Shown: positions 1-7,557, counted from the stretch's first letter. The stretch: DNA of 64,000 bases from Parahoeflea alexandrii (GCF_027214025.1 NZ_JAPWHB010000003.1:434001-498000); one strand, 5' to 3'. Numbers and translations: made by a program. The notes: a model not told the origin generated them from the sequence alone.

Positions 1-617
1 TGGCGTGGATCGAAGAGAATGCTGGTTTGCGGTGCATCAAACTCTACCGGACAAGGAAAGACGACTGCGTAATCCGCCGCAAAATCCGGACGCGCGAAGG
101 CAAATCGAACCGCTTTCACCGCCGTTTCCGACCCGCCCAGCCAGGACAGGAGGCCATGTGCCAGTTTCAGGATCAGCATGTGACCAAATCGCTGCGGGGC
201 GTTTTCGTTTGAAAAAGGGACCAACGCCAGCTCCACCTCCTCCGGTTCGTTGCGCAGGTCCAGACGAAAATCGTCCAGAAGCAGGTTCCAGAATGTCGAG
301 AACCGATACAGCGCCGAGACCAGGCTGCTTGCTTCACGTTGCACGGTCACAAGATGTTGCAGGGCGCGCGGTCGGATCGGACGGCTCCAGAGCCCCATCA
401 TTTCATCCCCGGTCTCCGGCGCGGCAAGCTGATAAAGCCGGGCGATCTCTTCGAGCGTGACGCGCTGCTTGGACGCCATCGGGCCGGTTTGCAGACCGGA
501 GCGCTCCAGCAGCGACGCCATTTTTTCCGGCGTGCATCGGGATTTCAGCGCATCAAGCCAGTCCTGGATGAAACCCGCGGATACAGTCGCCAGGGATATG
601 GGGTCTTGATCGGTCAT
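1..617 (-). CDS. AraC-family transcriptional regulator with arabinose-binding-like N-terminal domain (partial, 3' end outside window)
   Basis: Reading leftwards from the ATG at 617 there is an open frame of about 205 codons with no stop, so the gene runs off the left edge. The protein begins MTDQDPISLATVSAGFIQDW and resembles the N-terminal ligand domain (Arabinose_bd type) of AraC regulators such as those governing amine or osmolyte catabolism; the C-terminal DNA-binding AraC domain would lie beyond the window. It is divergent from dmdC across a 112-bp gap, so it is the obvious candidate regulator of the DMSP demethylation genes. The family assignment rests on N-terminal similarity only, because the helix-turn-helix part cannot be seen. 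Confidence 0.75.
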   Translation of the reverse strand, partial: MTDQDPISLATVSAGFIQDWLDALKSRCTPEKMASLLERSGLQTGPMASKQRVTLEEIARLYQLAAPETGDEMMGLWSRPIRPRALQHLVTVQREASSLVSALYRFSTFWNLLLDDFRLDLRNEPEEVELALVPFSNENAPQRFGHMLILKLAHGLLSWLGGSETAVKAVRFAFARPDFAADYAVVFPCPVEFDAPQTSILFDPR

Positions 618-729
618 GGGCGCCCTTGATTGGCGTAATCGGATACATTTCTGGCAAATAATGAGCTTATCGGCAAGTTGCATAGTGATTAGATGACGCA
701 AAACCATAGTTTCAGAAGGGGAGCCAGGT
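618..729. promoter_or_regulatory. Divergent promoter region between the AraC-type gene and dmdC
   Basis: This 112-bp gap must hold both promoters. GGCAA occurs twice in the same orientation (653-657 and 672-676), each followed by an AT-rich run, which loosely resembles the direct half-sites used by AraC proteins. A purine-rich AAGGGGAG just before 730 is a good ribosome binding site for dmdC. No clear -35/-10 pair was identified. Confidence 0.4.
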
Positions 730-2493
730 ATGCTCTATCAGCCGCCAGTACAGGATTTGATGTTCTGTATCGAACACCTTTCCCACTGGAATGAGGTGTC
801 CGCGCGGGACCAGTATTCCCAATTCGACTTGTCGGATGTCGGCGCCGTGCTGGAGGGCTATGCCCAATTCTGTGCCGAACAGATAGCACCATTGTCCCAT
901 ATCGGGGACACGCTGGGTGCCCGGTTTGATAAGGGCCGTGTGACCATGCCCGAAGGCCACGCGCGGGCCTACGCTCAGTTTGTCGAAATGGGCTGGCAGG
1001 CGCTGACCCATCCCGTGGAATATGGCGGCACCGGGCTTCCGCGCGCGGTTGGCGCGGCGGCGGTGGAGATGCTGAATGCCGCTGATATGAGCTTCGGCCT
1101 CTGCCCGCTCTTGACCGATGGGGCGATCGAGGCGCTGCTGCTCACCGGCTCGGACGAACAGAAAGCTGCCTATCTGGAGCCGCTGATTGCCGGGCGCTGG
1201 TCCGGAACGATGAACCTGACCGAGCCGCAGGCGGGCAGCGATCTGGGCCGGGTGGCGACGAAGGCCTTGCCGCGCGGGGATGGCAGCTATGGTATCTCCG
1301 GGACGAAGATCTTCATCACCTATGGCGCCCAAGATCTGACTGAGAACATCATCCACCTCGTGCTGGCGCGCACACCTGATGCGCCAGCGGGGCCGAAGGG
1401 GCTGAGCCTTTTCATCGTGCCACAAAAGCTGGTGGAACCGGACGGAACGCCGGGGGCCGGCAACTCGGTGAACTGCTTGAGCATCGAACACAAACTGGGC
1501 GTGCGCGCCAGCCCGACGGCAGTGCTGGAGTACGATGATGCCACCGGGTTCCTGATCGGCAACGAAAACTCTGGCCTGGAATACATGTTCATCATGATGA
1601 ACGCCGCGCGGTTCTCGGTGGGGGTGCAGGGAATCGGAATCTCCGAGCGGGCCTATCAGCGTGCCCTGGCCTACGCGCGCGACCGGGTGCAGAGCCGCCC
1701 GGTGAACGGCGGCAGCAAGGACGCCGTCCCGATCATCGACCACCCGGATGTGCGCCGCATGCTCATGCGGATGCGCAGCCTCACCGAAGGCGGGCGGGCA
1801 ATGGCGGCGGCGACCGCGGGGCTGCTGGACATCGCGCATCACGGGGATGATCCCGAAATCGGCGCGCTGGCCGAATTCATGGTCCCGCTGGTCAAGGGGT
1901 TTTGCTCGGAACGCGCGGTCGAGGTCGCTTCTCTGGGCGTGCAAATCCACGGCGGCATGGGCTTTATCGAAGAAACCGGCGCCGCCCAGCACTACCGCGA
2001 CGCCCGCATTCTGCCGATTTACGAGGGCACCACGGCGATTCAGGCAAATGACCTTCTGGGGCGCAAGCTTATGCGGGACGGGGGGACGACCGCCCGGCTA
2101 TTCGCCGCCCGAATTGCCGAAACCGAAGCGAAGCTGGCAAGGGGCGATGCCAAGGCACAGTCAATCGGCACGAGCCTCGCGCAGGCACGCGGCGCATTCG
2201 AAGCAGCGCTGGATTGGATGCTGGATAACGGGCGCCGGGACATCGACGCGGCCTTCGCGGGCTCTGTCCCTTTGCTGATGCTGGCGGGCACATTGGCGGC
2301 GGGGTGGCAACTGGCCAAAGGCGCCGTGGCGGCGCAGACAGCGCTCGACGCCGGGCAGGACACGCAGTTCCTGACCCAGAAAATCGCCACCGCTCTGTTT
2401 TTCGCCCAGCACATTCTGCCCGAATGCACCACCGAGCAAACCCGCATCATGAACGGCTCGGCAAGCCTGCTTGACGCGGCCTTCCCCGAATAA
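730..2493 (+). CDS. dmdC: Methylmercaptopropanoyl-CoA dehydrogenase (DmdC)
   Basis: An FAD-dependent acyl-CoA dehydrogenase of 587 residues, the long type typical of DmdC. In the demethylation pathway DmdC oxidises 3-methylmercaptopropionyl-CoA to methylthioacryloyl-CoA. The medium-chain dehydrogenase signature (LTEPQAGSDLG) and the C-terminal IYEGTTAIQ motif are present; E432 in that motif is the expected catalytic base. The protein carries the extra C-terminal domain that distinguishes DmdC-type enzymes from ordinary ~380-residue dehydrogenases. The start has a strong ribosome binding site 5' of it. It is the first gene of the dmdC-dmdD-(dmdB remnant)-dmdA series. Neighbourhood with dmdA makes the DMSP role much more likely than general fatty acid oxidation. 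Confidence 0.9.
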   Translation: MLYQPPVQDLMFCIEHLSHWNEVSARDQYSQFDLSDVGAVLEGYAQFCAEQIAPLSHIGDTLGARFDKGRVTMPEGHARAYAQFVEMGWQALTHPVEYGGTGLPRAVGAAAVEMLNAADMSFGLCPLLTDGAIEALLLTGSDEQKAAYLEPLIAGRWSGTMNLTEPQAGSDLGRVATKALPRGDGSYGISGTKIFITYGAQDLTENIIHLVLARTPDAPAGPKGLSLFIVPQKLVEPDGTPGAGNSVNCLSIEHKLGVRASPTAVLEYDDATGFLIGNENSGLEYMFIMMNAARFSVGVQGIGISERAYQRALAYARDRVQSRPVNGGSKDAVPIIDHPDVRRMLMRMRSLTEGGRAMAAATAGLLDIAHHGDDPEIGALAEFMVPLVKGFCSERAVEVASLGVQIHGGMGFIEETGAAQHYRDARILPIYEGTTAIQANDLLGRKLMRDGGTTARLFAARIAETEAKLARGDAKAQSIGTSLAQARGAFEAALDWMLDNGRRDIDAAFAGSVPLLMLAGTLAAGWQLAKGAVAAQTALDAGQDTQFLTQKIATALFFAQHILPECTTEQTRIMNGSASLLDAAFPE

Positions 2494-2514
2494 TCCCTGG
2501 AAAGGATCCACCCC

Positions 2515-3324
2515 ATGAAGGACGTCGTAAACCCCGACACCTATGAAAGACTCTCGATTTCCGCGCGTGAGAACGGCCTCTATGTCGTAACGCTGAACCG
2601 CCCGGAAAAGCGCAACGCTCTGGATGTCGTCACCATCGAGGAACTGATCCGGTTCTTCAGCGGCGCACGGATGGCGGGCGTCAGGGCGGTGTTGCTGGAA
2701 GGAGCCGGAGATCACTTCTGCGCGGGGCTTGATCTGGTCGAACACTGGAAAGCCGATCGCAGCGCCGATGACTTCATGCATGTCTGCCTGCGCTGGCACG
2801 AGGCATTCAACAAGATGGAATATGGCGGCGTGCCGATCATTGCCGCGTTGAAGGGCGCGGTTGTCGGCGGAGGTCTTGAATTGGCCAGCGCCGCCCATGT
2901 GCGCGTGATCGACCCGGGCACCTATTTTGCCCTGCCCGAAGGCCAACGCGGGATTTTCACCGGTGGCGGCGCGACGATCCGGGTGTCCGACATGATCGGC
3001 AAGTACCGGATGATCGACATGATCCTGACCGGGCGCGTGTATCAGGGGCAAGAGGCGGTCGATCTGGGGCTGGCGCAATACATCACCGAAGACGGCGGCA
3101 GCTTTGCCAAGGCAATGGAAATCGCCGACAAGGTCGCGCAGAACCTGCCTTTGACGAATTTCGCGATCTGTTCCGCGGTCAGCCACATGAACAACATGTC
3201 CGGCATGGATGCCGCCTATGCCGAAGCCTTCGTGGGCGGCATCGTCAACACCCAGCCTGCCGCACGTGAGCGCCTGGAAGCCTTCGCCAACAAGACCGCC
3301 GCCCGCGTGCGGCCCAACAGTTAA
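2515..3324 (+). CDS. dmdD: Methylthioacryloyl-CoA hydratase, crotonase family (DmdD)
   Basis: A 269-residue crotonase-fold enzyme. DmdD hydrates methylthioacryloyl-CoA and releases methanethiol, acetaldehyde, CO2 and CoA. The oxyanion-hole segment (residues 63-73, [12 protein letters not shown]) is present, and two glutamates, E122 (in GGGLE) and E142 (in LPEGQRG), sit where the two catalytic glutamates of characterised DmdD lie. The gene follows dmdC by 21 bp with a GGAAAGGA ribosome binding site, so the two are co-transcribed. Other crotonases are possible, but both glutamates and the dmdC/dmdA neighbours favour DmdD. Confidence 0.88.
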   Translation: MKDVVNPDTYERLSISARENGLYVVTLNRPEKRNALDVVTIEELIRFFSGARMAGVRAVLLEGAGDHFCAGLDLVEHWKADRSADDFMHVCLRWHEAFNKMEYGGVPIIAALKGAVVGGGLELASAAHVRVIDPGTYFALPEGQRGIFTGGGATIRVSDMIGKYRMIDMILTGRVYQGQEAVDLGLAQYITEDGGSFAKAMEIADKVAQNLPLTNFAICSAVSHMNNMSGMDAAYAEAFVGGIVNTQPAARERLEAFANKTAARVRPNS

Positions 3325-3340
3325 GTCGGGCCGAACCGGG

Positions 3341-3430
3341 ATGCGTCGCACCTTCGAAACTCTTCCCAAAACATCAACCGGCAAGATTCAGAAGTTCCGG
3401 CTTCGCAATCGCGCCAAAGAGCTGGAGTAA
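3341..3430 (+). pseudogene. dmdB: C-terminal remnant of an acyl-CoA ligase, probable deleted dmdB
   Basis: Directly after dmdD the sequence encodes MRRTFETLPKTSTGKIQKF and then RLRNRAKELE followed by a stop. This is the invariant A10 tail (PKTxxGKIQKxxLR) that ends ANL-superfamily acyl-CoA ligases. Everything upstream, roughly 500 codons including the AMP-binding domain, is missing; the match begins about 20 bp after the dmdD stop. DmdB (methylmercaptopropionate-CoA ligase) is the pathway enzyme expected here, so this appears to be the scar of an internal deletion. Whether the 30-codon fragment is translated is unknown; it lacks the substrate-binding parts. Another ligase elsewhere in the genome would be needed for the pathway. 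Confidence 0.8.
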
Positions 3431-3436
3431 ACTGGA

Positions 3437-4540
3437 ATGGCACTGCTCTCACCCTCCCGCCGGCTCCGCCGCACCGCTTTCTCCGAAGGTGTCGAAGCCG
3501 CTGGCGTCAAGGCCTACACGGTCTACAATCACATGCTGCTGCCGACGGTGTTCCGTTCGGTCGAGGAGGACTATCACCATCTCAAACAGGCGGTGCAAGT
3601 CTGGGACGTTGCCTGCGAACGCCAGGTCGAACTGCGCGGCCCGGACGCCGGGCGGCTTGCGCAGCTGCTGACACCCCGCGATTTGCGCGGCATGCTGCCT
3701 GGCCAGTGCTATTATGTGCCCATCGTCGACGAGACCGGCGGCATGCTGAACGATCCTGTCGCGGTAAAGTTGGCCGAGGACCGCTGGTGGATCTCCATTG
3801 CGGACAGCGACCTGCTCTACTGGATCAAGGGGCTTGCCTATGGCTACCGGCTGGACGTGCTGGTGGACGAGCCCGACGTGTCGCCGCTGGCCGTGCAGGG
3901 GCCGCGTGCCGATGATCTGATGGCGGCGGTATTTGGCGACGCCGTGCGCAAGATCCGCTTTTTCAGGTTCGCGCAGCTCGAGTTCCAGGGGCGACACATG
4001 GTGGTTGCGCGCTCAGGTTACTCCAAGCAGGGCGGATTCGAGATCTATGTCGAGGGCGAGGAACTTGGCATGCCGCTCTGGAATGCCTTGATGGAGGCTG
4101 GCAAGTCGATGGACGTACATGCCGGCTGCCCCAACCTGATCGAACGGATCGAGGGCGGTTTGCTGTCCTACGGCAACGACATGACCGACGATAACACACC
4201 GCATGAGTGCGGGCTCGGCCGGTTCTGCAACACCCAGACCGCGATCGGGTGTATTGGACGCGATGCACTCTTGCGTGTGGCGAAGGAAGGCCCGGTCAAG
4301 CAGATACGCGCCGTGTCGATAGACGGCCCGGCCGTTCCCGGTTGCGACCGCTGGTGGCCCCTGAAGCATGGGGCAAAAACGGTTGGCCGGGTATCCTCGG
4401 CCGCCTGGTCGCCGGATTTCAGGACGAATGTCGCCATCGGCATGGTGCGCATGACCCATTGGGACGAGGGCAGCGAGCTGACAGTGGAAACGCCAGCCGG
4501 GGCACGCTCGGCCAGGATCCACGAGAAATTCTGGGCATAG
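3437..4540 (+). CDS. dmdA: DMSP demethylase (DmdA), tetrahydrofolate-dependent
   Basis: A 367-residue member of the GcvT/aminomethyltransferase family. DmdA moves one methyl group of dimethylsulfoniopropionate to tetrahydrofolate, giving 3-methylmercaptopropionate, the entry step of the demethylation pathway. Diagnostic stretches shared with characterised DmdA are visible: YTVYNHMLLPTVF and DYHHLKQAVQVWDV near the N-terminus, WWISIADSD in the middle, ARSGYSKQGGFEIYVE, and GCPNLIERIEGGLLSYGND. These separate it from glycine-cleavage GcvT. Length fits the family. It begins 6 bp after the ligase remnant's stop and is the last gene of the dmd series. Confidence 0.93.
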   Translation: MALLSPSRRLRRTAFSEGVEAAGVKAYTVYNHMLLPTVFRSVEEDYHHLKQAVQVWDVACERQVELRGPDAGRLAQLLTPRDLRGMLPGQCYYVPIVDETGGMLNDPVAVKLAEDRWWISIADSDLLYWIKGLAYGYRLDVLVDEPDVSPLAVQGPRADDLMAAVFGDAVRKIRFFRFAQLEFQGRHMVVARSGYSKQGGFEIYVEGEELGMPLWNALMEAGKSMDVHAGCPNLIERIEGGLLSYGNDMTDDNTPHECGLGRFCNTQTAIGCIGRDALLRVAKEGPVKQIRAVSIDGPAVPGCDRWWPLKHGAKTVGRVSSAAWSPDFRTNVAIGMVRMTHWDEGSELTVETPAGARSARIHEKFWA

Positions 4541-5070
4541 ACGCGTTTTCGCAACAGCGCTGGAGAAAACTCACGGGTCCATTACGTGGTTACGGCGATC
4601 ATTTGAGCAGCCAAATCGAGTTCGACCGATTATTGACTTATGCTCGAAGTCTTCGCATGGCCTCTGAGGATTGCGCCGGCGAAGCCTGTTGCTCTGTCGT
4701 GCGCAGTATTCCGCATCTGCGAGCCCTTTTTGCATCGGCGAAAGGGACGTCAGCAGAAGTCCGGATAATCCGCAAGGCCGACAGTGGTGAAAATTGCAAC
4801 GAATGTCCGCTTCCGGCCCTTAGCCGACCTTGGTGGTTACTGCACTGACGCCCGGTTCGGTCCCTTTTGAGACTTTCAACCCATGTCGTCATTTGAGTGA
4901 TAAACCTCATTATGGAACAGCGAAGAATCTATGACATACATTGATGAGGGCGCGATCATTACAAATAAAACACAGTAACTTGATGCCATATTGAAGGTAC
5001 TAACCCGGGACGTTCTGGGTCAGTACCCCCGGCCTTGGATGACCGATCTTTCAACGCCCGGTGACGCTGA
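4541..5070. other. Gene-free stretch marking the edge of an AT-richer accessory segment
   Basis: About 530 bp after dmdA with no convincing gene on either strand; the open frames here are short and unlike any family I recognise. GC falls sharply from the dmd genes into this region. It contains the imperfect inverted repeat listed separately. It may be a decayed insertion or a junction of transferred DNA, but no transposase or integrase fragment was recognised. Confidence 0.5.
4996..5027. repeat. Imperfect 11-bp inverted repeat
   Basis: GGTACTAACCC (4996-5006) and GGGTCAGTACC (5017-5027) are inverted with one mismatch around a 10-bp spacer. No T-run follows, so it is a poor terminator. The arm resembles terminal repeats of some insertion sequences, but this is a resemblance only and no transposase is near. 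Confidence 0.5.
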
Positions 5071-5148
5071 GCTTTTTGTAGTGGGGCCAATCAGGCTACG
5101 CCGCACCTAAGTGCAATAATCGGATCACATGATCGCTTTCTTGATGCG

Positions 5149-5634
5149 ATGTTCAATCGAAATGGCGAATGCTGCAGGGAAATATATCGCGAGATGCGAC
5201 AAGAAGTGTCTGGCACTCGGTCGCATTCTGACGATTTTGTTGCGATGTTAAATTCTGCAGGGGTCACGAAGATCCTTGCGACCAACACTGTATGCTTTGT
5301 TACAGAGGGAAATTTTTCGAAGGTCAATAAACCTGAGAACCGAGAGGGTCTTCTGAGAGGTCGTGAAATTTTTAGAGCGGTTCTGGAAACGATAAGTCCG
5401 AAAATTGTAATTGCTCATGGGTCTGGGGTGGTGAAGTCGTTCTGGAAGAACCACCAGATGCGATTACTTCCGCCGCCAACTCAGCCGAACGATTTTCCAT
5501 GTGTGGTAATCGGAGATACGAAATTCTTCACGATCCCCACATTAGGCCTGCCCGGGGTCTATAGCAAGAAAATTGGCCTTTTGACCGTGACAGGTATCGT
5601 TTGGCGTTCACAAAAATTATCGCTGCCCAGCTAA
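5149..5634 (+). CDS. Hypothetical protein, possibly truncated, weakly uracil-DNA-glycosylase-like
   Basis: A 161-codon frame in AT-rich DNA. The frame stays open upstream to 5071 without a good start, so the gene may have lost its N-terminus. The segment ILATNTVCFVTEGNF, followed by an FRAVLETISPKIVIAHGSGV block, is reminiscent of the second half of uracil-DNA-glycosylase-fold proteins, where a loop with His lies after a hydrophobic strand; the catalytic N-terminal motif of that family is not visible. Codon use and base composition differ from the surrounding core genes. It could equally be an unrelated accessory protein. Confidence 0.4.
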   Translation: MFNRNGECCREIYREMRQEVSGTRSHSDDFVAMLNSAGVTKILATNTVCFVTEGNFSKVNKPENREGLLRGREIFRAVLETISPKIVIAHGSGVVKSFWKNHQMRLLPPPTQPNDFPCVVIGDTKFFTIPTLGLPGVYSKKIGLLTVTGIVWRSQKLSLPS

Positions 5635-5696
5635 GCTGATCTTGTTGGAATATTGGTGCAGAAATCGAGGTTTTTGCAACGGGTTTTTACGCCCTG

Positions 5697-5930
5697 CTAT
5701 TTTAACAGGTTGGCCGTCGCAAAATCTTGTCGCAAAATACTCGTGTTTTGTGGTGCGGATTGCTGGGTCATGGTCGTTTGCAGATATGGTACTACCGTTC
5801 TTGCCATGAGGTAAGTCAGGCCACCAAGAATACCGACTGCAAAAATAATGGCGACCATGCCTTCTGCAATGAACTTGATTCCGCCTTTCGGGTCTCGTTG
5901 AAATTCAATTCGACAGGGGCCGAGCTGCAT
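5697..5930 (-). CDS. Small single-pass membrane protein, unknown
   Basis: A 77-residue protein with one strong hydrophobic segment at about residues 22-50 (FIAEGMVAIIFAVGILGGLT onwards) between a charged N-terminus and a polar Gln/Thr-rich tail. Its start lies 26 bp inside the end of the winged-helix gene 5905-6348, so translation is probably coupled. I recognise no family. The pairing of a DNA-binding protein with a small membrane protein is seen in phage- and plasmid-like modules, but nothing here proves that role. Confidence 0.5.
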   Translation of the reverse strand: MQLGPCRIEFQRDPKGGIKFIAEGMVAIIFAVGILGGLTYLMARTVVPYLQTTMTQQSAPQNTSILRQDFATANLLK

Positions 5931-6348
5931 CTCCTACCTCCCTCATCCCGATACGGGCTAAATAGTCGAGGTCCTTGATGGCATAGGCACGCAGGCGTTC
6001 GACCAAACCTTCAAGGTCATACTCGACCTTCTCTTTTCCATCGCCAGTCACCTTCTCTCTGCGGAGTAAGCCACGGTTCGTGAGGGTCTGAAGGCTCCTT
6101 TGTATCGTACGAGTAGTGACGCCCATGCGTCGTGCGAGCGTTGTTGCTCGTGGGAATGGTCGTTTGTCTCGATACCACCAGAACTGAAGGATGTTGATGA
6201 GCACGAGCATGTCGAGTGCGCTCAAGCCGAGGTCGGCCTGCTTCTTCAAGAGCACATCAGGCAAGATTTGAAATCCAGCTAAGCTGGCTTCCTTCCACTT
6301 GTCGGCGGCACGTGCCGAATTGTTTTCCACGTTTTCCATGTTCGTCAT
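5905..6348 (-). CDS. Winged helix-turn-helix protein, phage/plasmid type
   Basis: A 147-residue protein. After an N-terminal stretch of about 30 residues, the segment LLKKQADLGLSALDMLVLIN and RRMGVTTRTIQRSLQTLTN read as a winged helix-turn-helix like those of replication-initiation or MarR-like accessory proteins, with recognition helix TTRTIQRSLQTL and wing around LLRREKVTGDGKEKVEYDL. The C-terminal part (EGLVERLRAYAIKDLDYLARI) is a charged helix. It overlaps the downstream membrane-protein gene. It could act on the paired operators at 6950-6986, but that is a guess from proximity. AT-rich composition suggests acquisition. Confidence 0.6.
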   Translation of the reverse strand: MTNMENVENNSARAADKWKEASLAGFQILPDVLLKKQADLGLSALDMLVLINILQFWWYRDKRPFPRATTLARRMGVTTRTIQRSLQTLTNRGLLRREKVTGDGKEKVEYDLEGLVERLRAYAIKDLDYLARIGMREVGDAARPLSN

Positions 6349-6490
6349 CTAAAAAATAAACGACGATAGTTAAAGTATTTAGTATTTATTTGTTTGTAGT
6401 GACACTGATGTCGCAAAATGTATGGCACGGCTGTCGTGAGCGGGTTTTAGTTGGAGGTTGCAGGTCAGCTACAGCAGATAAGGATTGTTG

Positions 6491-6535
6491 AAAAAACCAT
6501 GGTTAGTGCCGTGCCAGCGACACGCCACTAACCAT
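6491..6535 (-). terminator. Rho-independent terminator of the gene at 6546-6908
   Basis: Arms ATGGTTAGTG (6499-6508) and CACTAACCAT (6526-6535) pair perfectly, and CGTG/CACG extend the stem after one mismatch. Read leftwards the hairpin is followed by GGTTTTTTC (6491-6498), a classical terminator just past the stop of the leftward gene. Confidence 0.8.
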
Positions 6536-6545
6536 ATGCAAGCAG

Positions 6546-6908
6546 CTATTCATCCTCGGGCTGATCATGCTCGGGTGCCACTTCCTCTTCGAATTGATCG
6601 AAGGACGCATTCTTGCGACGTAATGCCTGGCGCTCATCGTCTGTCAGCAACCGTTTGGCCGTTACAGGTCGAGCAGCCTCTAAGGTGCTCGCCTTAACGG
6701 CACCGTACCCCCCCACAGCAAGCTCGAACAAAATCCAATCGTAGCGGTCAGCTAGGACAGCTATCAGCTCTACGATAAAGGCGCTTCGAAGCTGAGTGCG
6801 TTTGCTCAAAATGCGTATCGTTTTGGCACTCACTCGGGCGCGGGTGTTGCCGCTACGTTGAAGAATGACGGCTAGCAGGCATGCTGTTTGCGTTGAAGTG
6901 CGGTTCAT
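6546..6908 (-). CDS. Hypothetical accessory protein
   Basis: A leftward gene of about 120 codons. The start at 6908 (MNRTSTQTACLLAVIL) is preferred over 6932 because it has an AGGA ribosome binding site at suitable spacing and lies downstream of the promoter elements. The middle (LSKRTQLRSAFIVELIAVLADRYDWILFELAVGG) looks helical and the C-terminus is very acidic (FDQFEEEVAPEHDQPEDE). No family recognised. It has its own promoter with two palindromic operators upstream and a strong terminator downstream, so it is a single-gene, tightly regulated unit. Confidence 0.55.
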   Translation of the reverse strand: MNRTSTQTACLLAVILQRSGNTRARVSAKTIRILSKRTQLRSAFIVELIAVLADRYDWILFELAVGGYGAVKASTLEAARPVTAKRLLTDDERQALRRKNASFDQFEEEVAPEHDQPEDE

Positions 6909-6941
6909 GGTCGTGAGTTCCTGAGGCCTCATTGCCTGACA

Positions 6942-6986
6942 GAAATAAGACCCTTAATTCAGGTTATGTCAACCCTAAATCAGGGT
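6942..6986 (-). promoter_or_regulatory. Promoter with two tandem 15-bp palindromic operators
   Basis: Read leftwards, TTGACA (6972-6967) is a perfect -35 box; TTATTT or CTTATT about 17-18 bp later is a possible -10. Two palindromes of the form ACCyTnAwTynAGGGT flank the -35: 6950-6964 (within the spacer) and 6972-6986 (just upstream). Their centres are 22 bp apart, two helical turns, so two dimers could bind side by side on the same face and block polymerase. The gene controlled is 6546-6908. Confidence 0.6.
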
Positions 6987-7254
6987 CTTTGATCTTTTTC
7001 GTTCTGAAGCTGGCTGCGAGTTGTCGTCGGACATTGCAATAGAATCATAATGGTCCATTTAAAAAATCGTCGGAAAAGGGATCGTTATTGCGACATCAAT
7101 CGAATGTCTCAAGTATGCGCACTGCAGCCCTTCACGCCAACCGTAGCGAAAGTCCGCTTGCCGCCCACTGAGGACGAGCAGTGCGGTGCAAACAGGGGCC
7201 GATGAGAGTATCTGAAGTCCTCAGAGGAACAGAAGCCGGACCGCGTTTTCGTCA
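6987..7254. other. Intergenic stretch, nothing recognised
   Basis: About 270 bp between the paired operators and the DUF2061 gene. No coding frame with family similarity and no clear hairpin was found. Composition rises back towards the GC-rich core across this stretch, so the right edge of the accessory segment probably lies here. Confidence 0.4.
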
Positions 7255-7467
7255 TCAGGCGTGGCGGTTGTCGAGACCCCATCTTACCCGTGCCCACGCC
7301 CGCTCATGCAGTACGAAAAACGCCAGCCCGCTTGCCGCGGTGGAGAGCGCGAAGCTCATGGCGGTCACCATGTTGCCGGTGTGGAACCAGGCCAGCGCGC
7401 CGGTAACAGCGAGGCCCAGGGCCTGCCAGGTGAGGGCTTTTGCGATGGTCCTGAGTTTCGATTCCAT
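7255..7467 (-). CDS. DUF2061 small membrane protein
   Basis: A 70-residue protein with two hydrophobic segments (about residues 12-28 and 34-52) and the KALTWQ...TG...HERAW pattern typical of DUF2061. In the family an N-terminal K-x-xTW motif and a C-terminal (L)HER/HEKxW motif frame two membrane helices. Function is not established; homologues are often next to cysteine metabolism or stress genes. It is monocistronic here. Confidence 0.75.
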   Translation of the reverse strand: MESKLRTIAKALTWQALGLAVTGALAWFHTGNMVTAMSFALSTAASGLAFFVLHERAWARVRWGLDNRHA

Positions 7468-7557
7468 AGTCTGCGCCGTCTTTCGTTCTGGTGATGCGAT
7501 GCGGGATTTCTATCCCTTTCGCGCGCCTGCCGGAATTCTGTATCTTCTGCGCAAAAA

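Noticed and set aside
5-460. Rightward open frame at the left edge
   Set aside because: It opposes the AraC-type gene, which has coherent sequence and a sensible divergent context.
712-1992. Long leftward open frame opposite dmdC
   Set aside because: It is a GC-rich shadow of dmdC with His/Arg-rich low-complexity translation and no family match.
4638-4910. 90-codon leftward frame after dmdA
   Set aside because: No family, no ribosome binding site, and the translation resembles non-coding spacer sequence often annotated by mistake.
6950-6986. The paired palindromes as a CRISPR-like or iteron array
   Set aside because: Only two copies, each palindromic and overlapping a promoter; operators explain them better.
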